From Elmis aenea (taxonomy: Eukaryota > Arthropoda > Insecta > Coleoptera > Elmidae): a stretch of DNA of 64,000 bases. The stretch covers positions 12,052,544-12,116,543 of the forward strand of contig OX393582.1 of assembly GCA_947652605.1 (NCBI GenBank), read 5' to 3'. A program made the position numbers and the translations under genes. The notes beneath the pieces are model-generated. The model did no database searches. It was not told the origin of the DNA and saw nothing but the letters and a program-made list of their open reading frames with translations. Shown piece after piece: positions 1 through 9,914 of this stretch (within the stretch, counting starts at the first letter, position 1; each line of letters opens with the position of its first letter).

Positions 1-855
1 CCTTCTATTGTGTTTCGGGTCAATATGACTCAATGGGTGTTTCAACTGGTCGTATAATTTTTTTTTCAATCAGCGTATCACTATAGGTAATTTGTTTTTG
101 ATTTTTCTTTCTAAACCTTGTTAAAAAATATTTTTATTCTATTTTTCATCTCCAAGAATGCATGAAAATAAAAGCAACGTACTTTTAACGCATACATGTA
201 AATTTTTGAATTGCCTGTTTATTCTGATGTTTGCAAACACGTAAAATTGTTACATATTCACTTTGTAGAGTCTGTTAAGCGTTTTAAACGTGAAAATGTA
301 AATGTATTCGTAAAGTGTTATTGCACCGTAAAATTCACTGCTAGATATTAAATTCTCAAATGTTAATGCAGCTAAGCGCAATTATTATACGTTTTAGTAA
401 ACCCAGGTAAATGTTAAATTTAATTTTAAAATATAAACATTGTAGTTAAAATTACCAGTAGCTAAGTTTCAAATTTCTTTAAGTAGGTATGTAAGTTTAA
501 ACATACATAATTTTAGGTGTAGACCTTGAATTATAGGTCCCTAAACGAAATATTTTATAACAAAATTACTTAAATTTGCATCTCAGCATCTAATGTTATA
601 TTGTGTACAAATTTAGAACGACTTCATTTTGATAATAGTTCTAACCATATTGTTTCCTTACTTTATACAACACACTTGTAGTCCTTCGGGTCATAGTGAC
701 CAGATGCTGTAGAATACAAAAAAATTGATGGCTTACCACGAGTTACTATTTTGCTGATATTCAAATATGTTTGCTGCATTTTGAGCAAGTCATGGCGGAT
801 TTATTGTTACAACTAAAAAAACAAAATTTACATCTTGCAAGTTATTGAATTCGAG
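1..855. other. AT-rich non-coding backbone, no gene seen
   Basis: Shared with B (20957-21717 and 22132-22216) with few changes. No long reading frame, known domain or structured repeat was recognised. Confidence 0.7.
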
Positions 856-1704
856 GTACACCGTAAAAAGTTTTTCTGTAAATTTACCACGATAATCATT
901 GGCTTTATTTAGCCATGGATAATCATAGTAAATTTCCAACTTAAAATGTAAATTTACATAAGTGATGTAAAACTACAAAAGTAGTGTAAAACATTTTTAC
1001 AGAAAAACTGTAATAATTTACAATTAGTTTATAGTAAATTTCCATATAAGAAAGTTAATGTTACTAATGTTTCCATCTTATTTAAGGGAACGTTACACGT
1101 AATATGTAAATAATATGTATTTTACTGTATAGTATCATCTGTAAATTTACACCAATATTTTGGGAGTTTACAGAAATATTTAGTGTTATTACATTTTGTG
1201 TGTGTTGAGTGTGATTAAGTGTGTCAGAATCGAGGCCATTAGAAAGATTTGAGGCATAAGCAGTTTTTCCGATCAACAATGACTGCAATTTTGAATACCT
1301 ACAATCAACGTTGACATACTGCTACCACTACAAACTTTTAATAATACATAATTATAAACACAGTTTTTTTTTTTTACAAAGAAATCTTCAGTAATGGAGA
1401 TGTTGTAGGTTGTGGTACAATAAAAATATTAAACATGTTTAATATAAATTTTATTGGTCTATAAATATTTAAAAAAAACAGCCCTAATAATGACAACATA
1501 AAAAATATACATTGCAATTTGGCTTTAGATAATGACATTTTTATAAAAACAAATATGTTAGTTCAGGTACATAACTTCTGCTTCTTAAATGATACGAAAA
1601 TATCTTAAATTTATAATAACTAAAACACAAATAATATGGACATGCAGACAAAAGTCTTTTACAAAATAATGATACATGAATAACTTAACAAACTATGATG
1701 AATG

Positions 1705-1985
1705 TTATAATAGTATAGACCTAAATCTAAATAATAACTTTAAGATAGGGATGTAATAAACATGGGATACTTTGTTTCCTTTATTTAAAGTAATTTTGAC
1801 AGGAGCAACATAATTCTTATTCCGTTTATAATATTTTTCACGCAAATAATTTGTTCCTAACTTTTTATGCGCTAAGTAAAAAAGATCTTCTGTGATAATG
1901 CGCTTGTTTACTTCTATTCCAATTTCTGACAATTTGTTAACAATAAATGAATTATTTAATTGGCTAATATCTCCGAGACCGTCTA
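1705..1985 (-). pseudogene. Second ORF fragment of the 860-2976 element
   Basis: Minus-strand frame of about 90 codons ending in a segment with YYIPILKLL. It lies downstream, in transcription order, of the zinc-finger fragment inside the same TIR element, so it is probably the remaining part of the same protein. The motif resembles the region after the finger domain in repetitive zinc-finger ORFs known from other animals; that is recollection, not a search result. No catalytic residues can be assigned. Confidence 0.35.
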
Positions 1986-2085
1986 TTAACGTTTGTAACG
2001 ATTTTTTTTTGGTAAAAAGAACTTTGATTCCAATGTTAAATAAAGAGAAGAAAATAACTTTAAACTGAGTAATTTTAAACTCTCA

Positions 2086-2505
2086 CTAGTCACTACTTAT
2101 TTCATCAGCAACACTTTCAAACACACTCAGCTTCAGATATTCAGAATTATTATTAAGCTTACTGATTTTCATTTTAGCAATTAGTTCAACTTGCGATCTT
2201 TTTTCGTAATAATGTTTTCTTACAAAATGAGACTGAATGGTAAATAAACTATCAAAAGAATTATTTACATTGCAATATGCCTTCAGTGGACATTTAACTC
2301 GTTTTCCAGCTTTTATAGAATTATAAAAATGACTGGTAAAAACCTTTTTTTGGTAACTTTTAAAATCACAGTTTTCCACATTACATTTATATAAGAAATT
2401 ATTTGAGACGTCAATTTCATAGTGCATTCTGGTTAGGTGCGTGACAAACGCTCCGTATTTTCGGAATCGCATAGAGCAGCCATCGTGCAAACAATTAAAG
2501 CTGTT
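2086..2505 (-). pseudogene. C2H2 zinc-finger protein fragment of the 860-2976 element
   Basis: The open frame runs from a stop just upstream (near 2508) to the stop at 2086. There is no ATG at the 5' end, so it is probably an exon piece or truncated. Three zinc-finger-like units are visible: a first with C-x4-C and H-x4-H ending in THLTRMH, a second with CNVENCDF and a downstream H, and a third with CPLKAYC and FVRKHY. Multi-finger ORFs of this style occur in repetitive animal gene families, which fits a transposon origin, but I cannot name the family. The fragment at 1705-1985 may be a C-terminal part separated by a stop and frameshift. Confidence 0.55.
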
Positions 2506-3569
2506 TGCAGTTTATCGGTGCAAGTAATTGCGTAAATCGTATTTTCTTATTGTAGTAAATGTTGCGTTGCAGACGCTGCATTTAAACATTTTTTGTAAAA
2601 AAAAGAATTTTTATTCACCTGCAAAACTCACAGAACACTTCCAACCACATAGATAGACAATGCACAATGAACAAATCTTAAAGAAACCGACACGAAAACG
2701 TGTTACAACCCGCAATTCGGTGTATGTGGTGGGATAATTTTACATAGTTTCCTCATGTAAATGTCCAGTAAGACTGTAAATATAAAGTAATTTTACATAA
2801 CGTTTTGTAGTTTTAATTTCATACTGTAAAATACTTGTAAAGTTCACCAAAACTTAGTATTTTTACTATTAAACGAATGGAATAAGCCATTTACATTGTT
2901 TTTGTGGTAATTTTTATGTAAACTTACATATTAGCACATGTAACTTAGGTGTATTTTTACATGCATTTTTTACAGTGTACATACATGTTACTCGTGCCAG
3001 GAACAGGTATGTCCACAGTTTGAATATTTTCCCAATGGCTATTGCTTGCTCGTTACGGAGAAGGTGCTGTCTAGTTTTGATATTTGGAGTTATTATTATA
3101 GCTTACCCGATTCCTTATGTACAGTCTTCTCATATGTAAAACATTATTTTTCCATACCCGGTTTATTTGTGTCCATAGCACACAAACATTGTAAGAACTA
3201 TTGTCAAGTTTATTGCAAACTATCATTATTCAGCGGTTAGTTTTTCGTTTGCAAGTATATTATGTAGCGTTTTTTGATTAAATATGTCGACTGATCCATT
3301 TGTAGCTTTGTAATTACATTTTATTTGAAGGAATCGGTCGTCTATGTAACTAATTTCTTTATTGTGCGCAAAAGAATCTTACGCCCCCAGACCAGGCCAA
3401 AGAAACTGGTTAACCGTTATTTTTTGTCTATATAAGTGATTTTTAACCAAAACCGAAATTGAAACTGAAACCATTATTTTTATTGAAAAAACAAAATAAT
3501 TAGAAAGCGGTTTTTTAAAACCATCTTTTTTATTAAAAATTATTTTTAAAAAATTACAAAATATGTATA

Positions 3570-5107
3570 CAGGGTGCCCATTTTTCTAACCTGTTGTATG
3601 GGTAACTCCGTTAATATTAGAGATACAGAAACGTTTAAATTAGCAAATTTGTGCAGAATTTAAACGAAAATCTGATGCCATTTTCAAATTTGACCTACGT
3701 CATCAAATTTTTGAAATATTTTGAAAAAACTGAAAAAGGTCGATTTTTTCAAACTTAAATAATTCCGGAACCATATGAGTTAGAACCAAAATAAAAATTG
3801 GCTTTTATAGATGTTTTTACGTAGATTTCAAATATGTTGACGAAATTTTCATAGCACTCTCGATTTCCGAGTTATAGCACAAACTTGCATTTTTTTAAAT
3901 AGAAGTCATAGTTGGCTATGGTCTTATTAAAAAGGTTATTTTTTTCTCGTTTCAATGATATAAGGGTTGTTATGCTTTATTTTTGTAGTTTTTCTTTAAA
4001 TAAGCAAAAATCATTTTTCATGTTCACTGCCTACTAATAGATGGGAGTTATCCTGTGTTGATGTTCTTTTTTTTTTCGATGTGACATTTAAGAGTTGTCT
4101 CTTATCGTTAGTGTAGCAATTATTAGGCAGTTACAGCCTTTTCAGTTGACACCACATTCAAGGGACAACTCCCGGGTAGATGATGTTGGTTTATAATTTA
4201 CGTACTCCAGGACTCTCTCTTCATCTTCTTGCTTAAATTTAATTTTCAAACCTTTGGATTTTGTAAATGACCTGTATTTTTTTAAATTGGTTTCTAATAA
4301 CGAAAATAATTTCTTTCTTGGTTGCCTCCTTTCCATAAATCTTTGCAAATACATTTCTATTGCATTGCTACTATTTCTAACTATTACAAGCCTAGTAATA
4401 AAAAAGCATGTCGTTTCTTTCTTCATTAGAAAACATTGTTTTTGAAATTTACAATAAAGTCAATCAAAAATTTTGTTCAACACGAGAGAGAGATTTATAC
4501 GTAAAACAAACAATAAATTTTATTTGACAAACTCTGAGGTTTTGTAACTGGCTAATAACTGCTACACTAACGATAAGAGACAACTCTTAAATGTCACATC
4601 AAAGAAGGAAAAAAAAAAGAACATCAACACAGGATATTAGTAGGCAGTGAACATGTAAAATGATTTTTGCTTATTTAAAGAAAAACTACAAAAGTAAAGC
4701 ATAACAACCCTTATATCATTGAAACGAGAAAAAAATAACCTTTTTAATAAGACCATAGCCAACTATGACTTCCATTTTTAAAAAAAATGCAAGTTTGTGC
4801 TATAACTCGGAAACCAAGAGTGCTATGAAAATTTCGTTAACATATTTGAAATCTACGTAAAAACATTTAATGGAGCAAATTTTTATTTTGGTTGTAACTC
4901 ATATGGTTACGGAATTATTCAAGTTTGAAAAAATCAACCTTTTTCAGTTTTTTCAAAATATTTCAAAAAGTTGATGACGTAGGTCAAATTTAAAAATGGC
5001 ATCAGATTTTCCTTTAAATTCTGCACAAATTTGCTAATTTGAACGTTTCTGTATCCCTAATATTAACGGAGTTACCAATACAACAGGTTAGAAAAATGGG
5101 CACCCTG
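3570..5107. mobile_element. A-only fold-back mariner-type element with ~560-bp inverted arms
   Basis: Begins CAGGGTGCCCATTTTTC and ends with its reverse complement, flanked by TA on both sides (3568-3569, 5108-5109). The arms, roughly 3570-4127 and 4545-5107, are inverted copies of each other with few mismatches, so the element can fold into a long hairpin. The centre, about 420 bp, holds an N-terminal transposase fragment. The TA target and CAGGGTG terminus fit the Tc1/mariner superfamily. It cannot transpose by itself. Copy B has a different element at the same TA. Confidence 0.85.
4142..4426 (-). pseudogene. N-terminal mariner-like transposase fragment (DNA-binding part)
   Basis: Ninety-four codons in the centre of the fold-back element. 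The pattern of a helix-turn-helix segment (NAIEMYLQRF-ERRQP), then a linker, then RVLEYVNYKPTSSTRELSLECGV matches the paired-like N-terminal region of mariner transposases of the rosa/DD41D type. The more complete transposase at 54992-56064 has the same layout (RAIEEY, then AHPNNSTRDL). The ORF stops just where the inverted arm begins, and the catalytic domain is absent. Confidence 0.7.
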
Positions 5108-5165
5108 TATATTAAATACGATTAGTTTACTAGAAGTCGTTACTGAACGCTTGATTGTACATATA

Positions 5166-5629
5166 CAGGGTGAGTCATTAGTGGCGGATCAGTCGATTGT
5201 GGCTAAACAGTTTGATTCGCGTGTTCAAACCTTTTCGTATCGAGCTAATAGAGCAATGTTTTCTGCATGTCCTTACCAAATTACAACCCTATACTTCGAA
5301 AAATAACTTCAGGGGATTTTTTTAAATAAAGACTTAAAACCTTGAAAAATTTTGAAAATTATCTTTATTTAGTGACAAGGCCGCATAAAAACCTGTACTA
5401 TTTTATGTCGATGTAGATAAAGCTAAAATGAAGGCGGTCAAGAATATTAAACAAAAAATGGGATGTTGTATTTGAAATATAAAAGTTGCTATTGGTTCCA
5501 GAGAGGTGACTCACCCTGTATATTTCAATATATTTTTATCGTGTTATGTATGGAATACCGTTTGAATCCACTTTCTATCTCAAACCGTTTAGCCACAATC
5601 GACCGATCCGCTACTAATGACTCACCCTG
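5166..5629. mobile_element. 464-bp TA-flanked MITE, copy A
   Basis: Termini CAGGGTGAGTCATTAGTGG and the inverted CTAATGACTCACCCTG, flanked by TA. Inverted similarity continues inward (GCGGATC..GTCGATTGTGGCTAAAC against GTTTAGCCACAATCGACCGATCC). A CTCACCCTGTA motif is repeated internally near 5510. Present at the same place in B (29015-29479), so it inserted before the copies diverged. No coding capacity. Confidence 0.85.
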
Positions 5630-6458
5630 TATTACACAATTAAAAATGGATAATATCTTTTCACTCCTAATCTAAATAATGTCAAAAACCGGTTTTTAAG
5701 CAGTTTTTAAATCCGGTTTATAAGTTAAGCCGGTTTTTGAACTAAAACCGTTATAAAATAACGATTTCGGTTAACCTTTTTTTTTAACTGTACCTTATCT
5801 GTCGTTCTTATTAGGGAAAGTTTAAGTTTATTTTTTATTATCTTACCAAACATGGTAACTGTTTTTCGGAAATAATTTTTTAAATTCTAGGTAACAATTA
5901 TTACAGGCAACTTTTTGTCCTATGAAATCATGGATTAGATCATAAAAACCAGTAGGTACCTATTCCCTAATTTTTAGAGGTGTTTCATTAGGTTAATTTC
6001 CGGTATTCATTTGTGCTTTTAGAACATAAAATTTGGAACTATCACAAAAAGTAAAAAGTACAAACTATAATTTCCTTTTAGCTGGTTTGCATGGAATAGA
6101 TTGTTGAAATGGGCAGTGTCCTCTAAAAGCGACAAATTACTCGCTTACAGTTACATTATCTCCAGGATTGTATAGCTACCTTGGGTAGTATCTAAACCAA
6201 CTTTTTATAAATTTTTTTTATTGCTGATAATTTGTCGGTTTGTATCACTCCTAATATACGACAAAACCGTCTATCCAATATTGTGGCACGAAACATAATA
6301 CCAGCTTCTGCATATCTGCAGACCATATAAAACATCTATTAGCTTGTTATTGTCTGATATTTACTAAGTCATCCCAACATTCAAACAAAATTATTAAAGT
6401 TTTATAAGTTATAGCTAACTTTTAACTTAAGGATAGTAATTATTGTCATTTGTTTCAG
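5630..6458. other. Intronic sequence upstream of the Shaw exon, copy A
   Basis: AT-rich, no ORF of interest. It ends in a polypyrimidine-like tract and AG acceptor (TTTGTTTCAG at 6449-6458). The equivalent in B is 29480-30318. Confidence 0.6.
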
Positions 6459-6693
6459 GTCCATGGTCTGTTAACATGACAGTGTAGTGAAATGGAGCAA
6501 TGGATGGAGAGAATCGCATCATCCTTAATGTTGGTGGTATTCGATTCGAAACGTACAAAGCAACGCTGAAGAAAATCCCCGCCACTCGGTTATCTCGCCT
6601 AACAGAAGCCTTGGCTAACTACGATCCAATACTAAATGAGTACTTTTTTGATCGCCATCCCGGGGTGTTCGCACAAGTCCTTAATTACTACAG
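6459..6693 (+). CDS. Shaw: Shaw-type Kv channel, first coding exon (T1/BTB domain), copy A
   Basis: Exon bounded by acceptor TTTGTTTCAG (ends 6458) and donor CAG|GTAAGAC (GT at 6694-6695). Translation starts at ATG 6500 and gives 64 codons plus two bases (AG of a split Arg codon), so the exon ends in phase 2. The protein begins [19 protein letters not shown] and continues with [16 protein letters not shown] and [16 protein letters not shown]. This is the T1 tetramerisation domain characteristic of Kv3/Shaw voltage-gated K+ channels, the cytoplasmic assembly domain ahead of six membrane segments. Shaw and Shaw-like paralogues are close here, so the exact paralogue is uncertain. The 41-nt leader contains out-of-frame upstream ATGs (6462, 6476, 6492), two followed quickly by stops. 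No downstream exon was recognised in the window. Copy B encodes an identical peptide. Confidence 0.9.
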
Positions 6694-7114
6694 GTAAGAC
6701 AATTTTGCGCTGATTTTCAGTTTCTATAGTATTAGAAGAGTAACACATCTTTGAATAGTCAATAATTAACATTTATTTTACCTTTCCAATTTAAAATGTT
6801 TTGAAAGCTTATAATACAAAAGTTCAATTGCTAAATATTTGTAAGGTACATTAAGTACCTACAAAGGGTGTCCAAAATTACAGTTCCAGCAAGGGAATTT
6901 CGCTTATTATAAGAAACTGTTAGAAATTGTTAGAAAAACGAAAAAAAAAGCACATCAAACATCAAACTATTCCAAAGCAACTTGACTGCCTGTAAGAAAA
7001 AATTAGGTTAAGGGTAATATCTCGAAAATGAAAAGTGATTAAAAAATCTAAAGTATAGTTACATTTTACATAAAAGAGTAGCTTTAGTAGGTACAAATAA
7101 AATTGATTTAATGA
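6694..7114. other. Intron after the Shaw exon, copy A
   Basis: No gene seen. From about 6866 there is a relic related to TA-flanked MITEs (AAAGGGTGTCCAAAATTACAG) whose inverted partner lies near 8420-8445 (TGTAATCTGGGACACCCTG). The piggyBac derivative 7119-8237 is inserted inside that relic. In B the corresponding relic is about 30725-31170 without piggyBac. Confidence 0.5.
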
Positions 7115-7118
7115 TTAA

Positions 7119-8237
7119 CTCTTACAGGCACATAAAAAGTAGACATATTTTTGCCCGTGCTGCACACAAAATTCAAAATTATTTATTAACAACGAAACTA
7201 AATACATTTGAAAGAGGCTGCAGATTAAAAAAGAAAAATATATGTTTTAGCATCCTCGTCGGGATCAGCAACTCCTGGTGAGGTGGTACACCCTATGTAC
7301 CACTATGCCTGTAATGCGAAATTTTGAGTAGCTTGATTTATCACAAATTGTAATATTTTCTTTTATTTTACTTCTTTGTGATAGTCCTGAAAACATGTCT
7401 TTGATTTAGATAAACAAAATGGCACTTTGCATATTGAACACATCCATTTTGTGCGTATACTTGATTTTTTTTGTACTACAGTTTCCAGATCTTTAACCGC
7501 ACCCTGGTTGGTAAGCTTTCCTAGGAAAGTTTTGATTTCAGTAATATCTGTTTGTTGATTTTTTTTTAGCAAAATGACATAGTGGCATATTGCTATCAGA
7601 ATCTGATAAGTTTCTAAATTATCCATTTCTAAATCAACTTCCCTTTTCTCATTTACCTGCTCTGTATAATCTAGTTCACCAATTATAGATTCTTGGTCAG
7701 TCAGAATATCTTCAAATTCCGCAAGAAATTAATCCATTGTCATATCTTTCAATTCAAATGACAAGTCTTCTAAATTGTATTTTGCCATTTTAATAATGAT
7801 TATTTGTTTGAATGCTCACAGTGGTACAAATAACGTACCACCAAAATATTGTCAAATAAACACAAGAAAAACTTATTTTAAATATGAAAACAATGTCAAG
7901 TGTAAACTATACCACAAGCAGACAGATTTAACAAAAACACAATTATTTTACGTTAAAATTACACTAATTACAACAAATTATTTTTGTACACTTTACTGGG
8001 GTACAAAATACAACTAAAATGAGTTGACAGATGATCAATGCAAGCAATTTCTATCAGGTTCTGACCTGCAGCGTAAAGTTATGTTATGTCAGTACATATT
8101 GGGATAGGTGGTACAGTTTTTAAGCTATCGTGCAGAACAGCAGAAATATTAAATTAGGTGGTACAATTTCAATACCACCATGCAGCATTGGTAACAAAAA
8201 TAGTGGTACATAACGTGTACCACCATGCCTGTAAGAG
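7119..8237 (-). mobile_element. A-only piggyBac deletion derivative
   Basis: Flanked by TTAA at 7115-7118 and 8238-8241, the piggyBac target. Termini are the 12-base inverted repeat CTCTTACAGGCA / TGCCTGTAAGAG. Subterminal copies of GTGGTACA..TGTACCAC occur near both ends. At 1.1 kb it is far shorter than an autonomous piggyBac (usually above 2 kb), and it contains a transposase fused by internal deletion. Absent from B, where the site shows no TTAA and differs by a few bases, possibly an excision footprint. Confidence 0.88.
7363..7788 (-). pseudogene. Internally deleted piggyBac transposase (N-terminus joined to Cys-rich C-terminus)
   Basis: The frame starts at ATG 7788 (MAKYNLEDLSFELKD), meets an in-frame TAA at 7729-7731, and continues in the same frame to the stop at 7363. 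The first part is acidic, as in piggyBac N-termini. The end has the Cys-rich zinc-binding tail, with CSICKVPFCLSKSKTCF and a downstream YHK. The catalytic core with three Asp residues is missing, so it cannot cut DNA. If the stop were read through, it would make only a DNA-binding protein. Confidence 0.8.
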
Positions 8238-8241
8238 TTAA

Positions 8242-8949
8242 GACCAAAAAAAAGTTATGGGAGAAATAAGAAATTCGACATTTTTATATTTTTTGCTATA
8301 ACATCTGAAGCACGAGCAATTTTTACTTTTAAAAATTAGTTGTGTCTTATCTCATGCTTGGGAATAATTCATCCAATTTAAACATACATTTATCCCTTAT
8401 AATTAGCAAGATCCCCATGCTGGAACTGTAATCTGGGACACCCTGTCCTGTATATTTAGCAAAAATCTGAAGTAAATATCGATTATCAAGCATTATTTTA
8501 TTATTTTTATCATAAATTTCAACAACGATAAAAACTTTAAAATTGTATAAGAGTGATAACCGATAGGTCAGTTACAGGATTTTAAGTAAAGGTTTACCTC
8601 AACATGGTTATATGAAGTTCCTTTTATGGATTTTAATTTTAACATAAAGTATTGACTATATTAAATTTGGCAAATAGATTTGTGCACTATGACAAACGAA
8701 TGTGCATCCTCTGTAATTCCATAATATGGTATTAAACAAACTCTATCATTCTAACTTCCAGCGTAGTGTGTGTCTGTCTAGCCAATTTCTGAGATAATCT
8801 CGGATTATGTGATTAGGGCTAATTTCTTTAACAAACAATGAATAGTTACTCCCAAAAGCGCATAAGTTGGTTAATCTAATGCCCCTTTTAAAATTATATT
8901 TAAAATAAAAATAAAATTGTCGCCCACATTTTGCGTAAAAGGTATAAAA
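8242..8949. other. Backbone, copy A, no gene seen
   Basis: Holds the right half of the relic MITE (GGGACACCCTGTC near 8437) and AT-rich sequence. Equivalent to 30965-31669 in B. Confidence 0.5.
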
Positions 8950-9240
8950 CATTTTTTGTGCGATCGTACTAGAAACAGCTGTTTGACGGACGCGTTAGCA
9001 ACCATAAAGTACTGCATTACCGGCCCCATCCTTAGCAACGGCCGTAAAAGTTACTTTTCAGGCCGTTACCCTTAGCAACGGCCGAAAAAGTAACTTTTAC
9101 GGCCGTTGCTAAGGAGAGGGCCGGTAATGCAGTACATACGCCGTCATCTGTCAGTGACAGAATGTCACGTAGTTTCTAACCTAAAATTTTGAAAATTACT
9201 AAAAATTTAAATTGTTTTTAATTCGATCGCACAAAAAATG
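8950..9240. mobile_element. Hairpin MITE with nested palindrome, copy A
   Basis: Outer inverted ends CATTTTTTGTGCGATCG (8950-8966) and CGATCGCACAAAAAATG (9224-9240). Inside is a second inverted repeat, GTACTGCATTACCGGCC (9009-9025) with GGCCGGTAATGCAGTAC ending at 9135, built of CTTAGCAACGGCCG units. A carries an extra unit of about 42 bp compared with B. Non-coding. Confidence 0.75.
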
Positions 9241-9593
9241 TAATATGCACCCCGGCCAAAACGTACTTTTTGGCCTTGATACATAATTAACTTTTTAAAC
9301 CGGACTTTAAACGTCTTAAAAAGCTAATTTAAAAATAAATTATTAAGTCTACTGCTTTGGTTCCACGACATTTTGCTTGGTTTTCCAAACGTCGAATACA
9401 AAAGCAATTTTTTGGTAGAAAAACGTTTAGACCTCCTTGTCTAGATAAATAAATGGAATAGACGCTGAAAACCCAAAATTGATACAGTAAGGACTTTTTG
9501 TTTGCGGTTCATGATTTTGACTTTGCTTTTTTTATAAACTCTGGAAATGCTTTTACGGGAAAATAACTGTTGCTGCTAAAAAAATAATAGAAG

Positions 9594-9914
9594 ATGACTA
9601 TAAAGTATAAATCCACTTGCCGTGGATCCTCAGATGCTAGAACAATCTTCCACGCATTAGCATTAAAAAAAAAGTTTTTAGTCGATTTATGCCGCGTTAG
9701 CTCTCTGACCTCTGAAAGGCAAGAAAGAATTTGCCAGGAAATTTTTTATGTTCTCAGTTATGACAGCCATCAAATTTTTCCTCAAATTTTGACAGGCCAA
9801 GAGAGTCGTGTATGGATTTACAAAGATGAGCAAATTCCGACAGTCACCAAGATGCAGTGGGCAATGATAAAAGTAATGCATGCAAATTTCTTAAGGAGTA
9901 AGAACCTGATCTAG
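9594..9914 (+). pseudogene. Decayed mariner transposase fragment, copy A
   Basis: About 107 codons resembling the middle of mariner transposases. LTSERQERICQEI corresponds to the LT-EQK-R linker, and SYDSHQIFPQILTGQESRVW corresponds to the segment around the first catalytic Asp, usually TGDES-W. Here the catalytic D is Q (TGQES). The tail TKMQW corresponds to the usual KQQSMQW. No second or third catalytic residue follows. Inactive. Confidence 0.65.

Larger units (their letters stand above)
860..2976 (-). mobile_element. A-only 2.1-kb TIR DNA element carrying a zinc-finger ORF
   Basis: Copy B has an uninterrupted site (near 22217), so this is an insertion in A. The ends are inverted: CACCGTAAAAA on the left (TA-flanked at 857-858) and TTTTTACAGTG on the right. 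The target duplication can be read as TA with 11-base TIRs or as GTAC (856-859 and 2977-2980) with TIRs one base shorter. Both subterminal zones, about 870-1175 and 2750-2976, are dense in GTAAA/TTTAC motifs, plausible transposase-binding repeats. The minus strand carries a zinc-finger ORF and a second fragment. No DDE catalytic region was recognised, so the superfamily is unassigned; the element may be a deletion derivative. Confidence 0.78.

Noticed and set aside
6492..6560. ATG at 6492 as the Shaw start
   Set aside because: It is in another frame and gives no channel sequence; the frame from 6500 gives the T1 domain directly.
7775..8017. 80-codon plus-strand ORF in the piggyBac element
   Set aside because: It starts antisense to the transposase start and has no domain.
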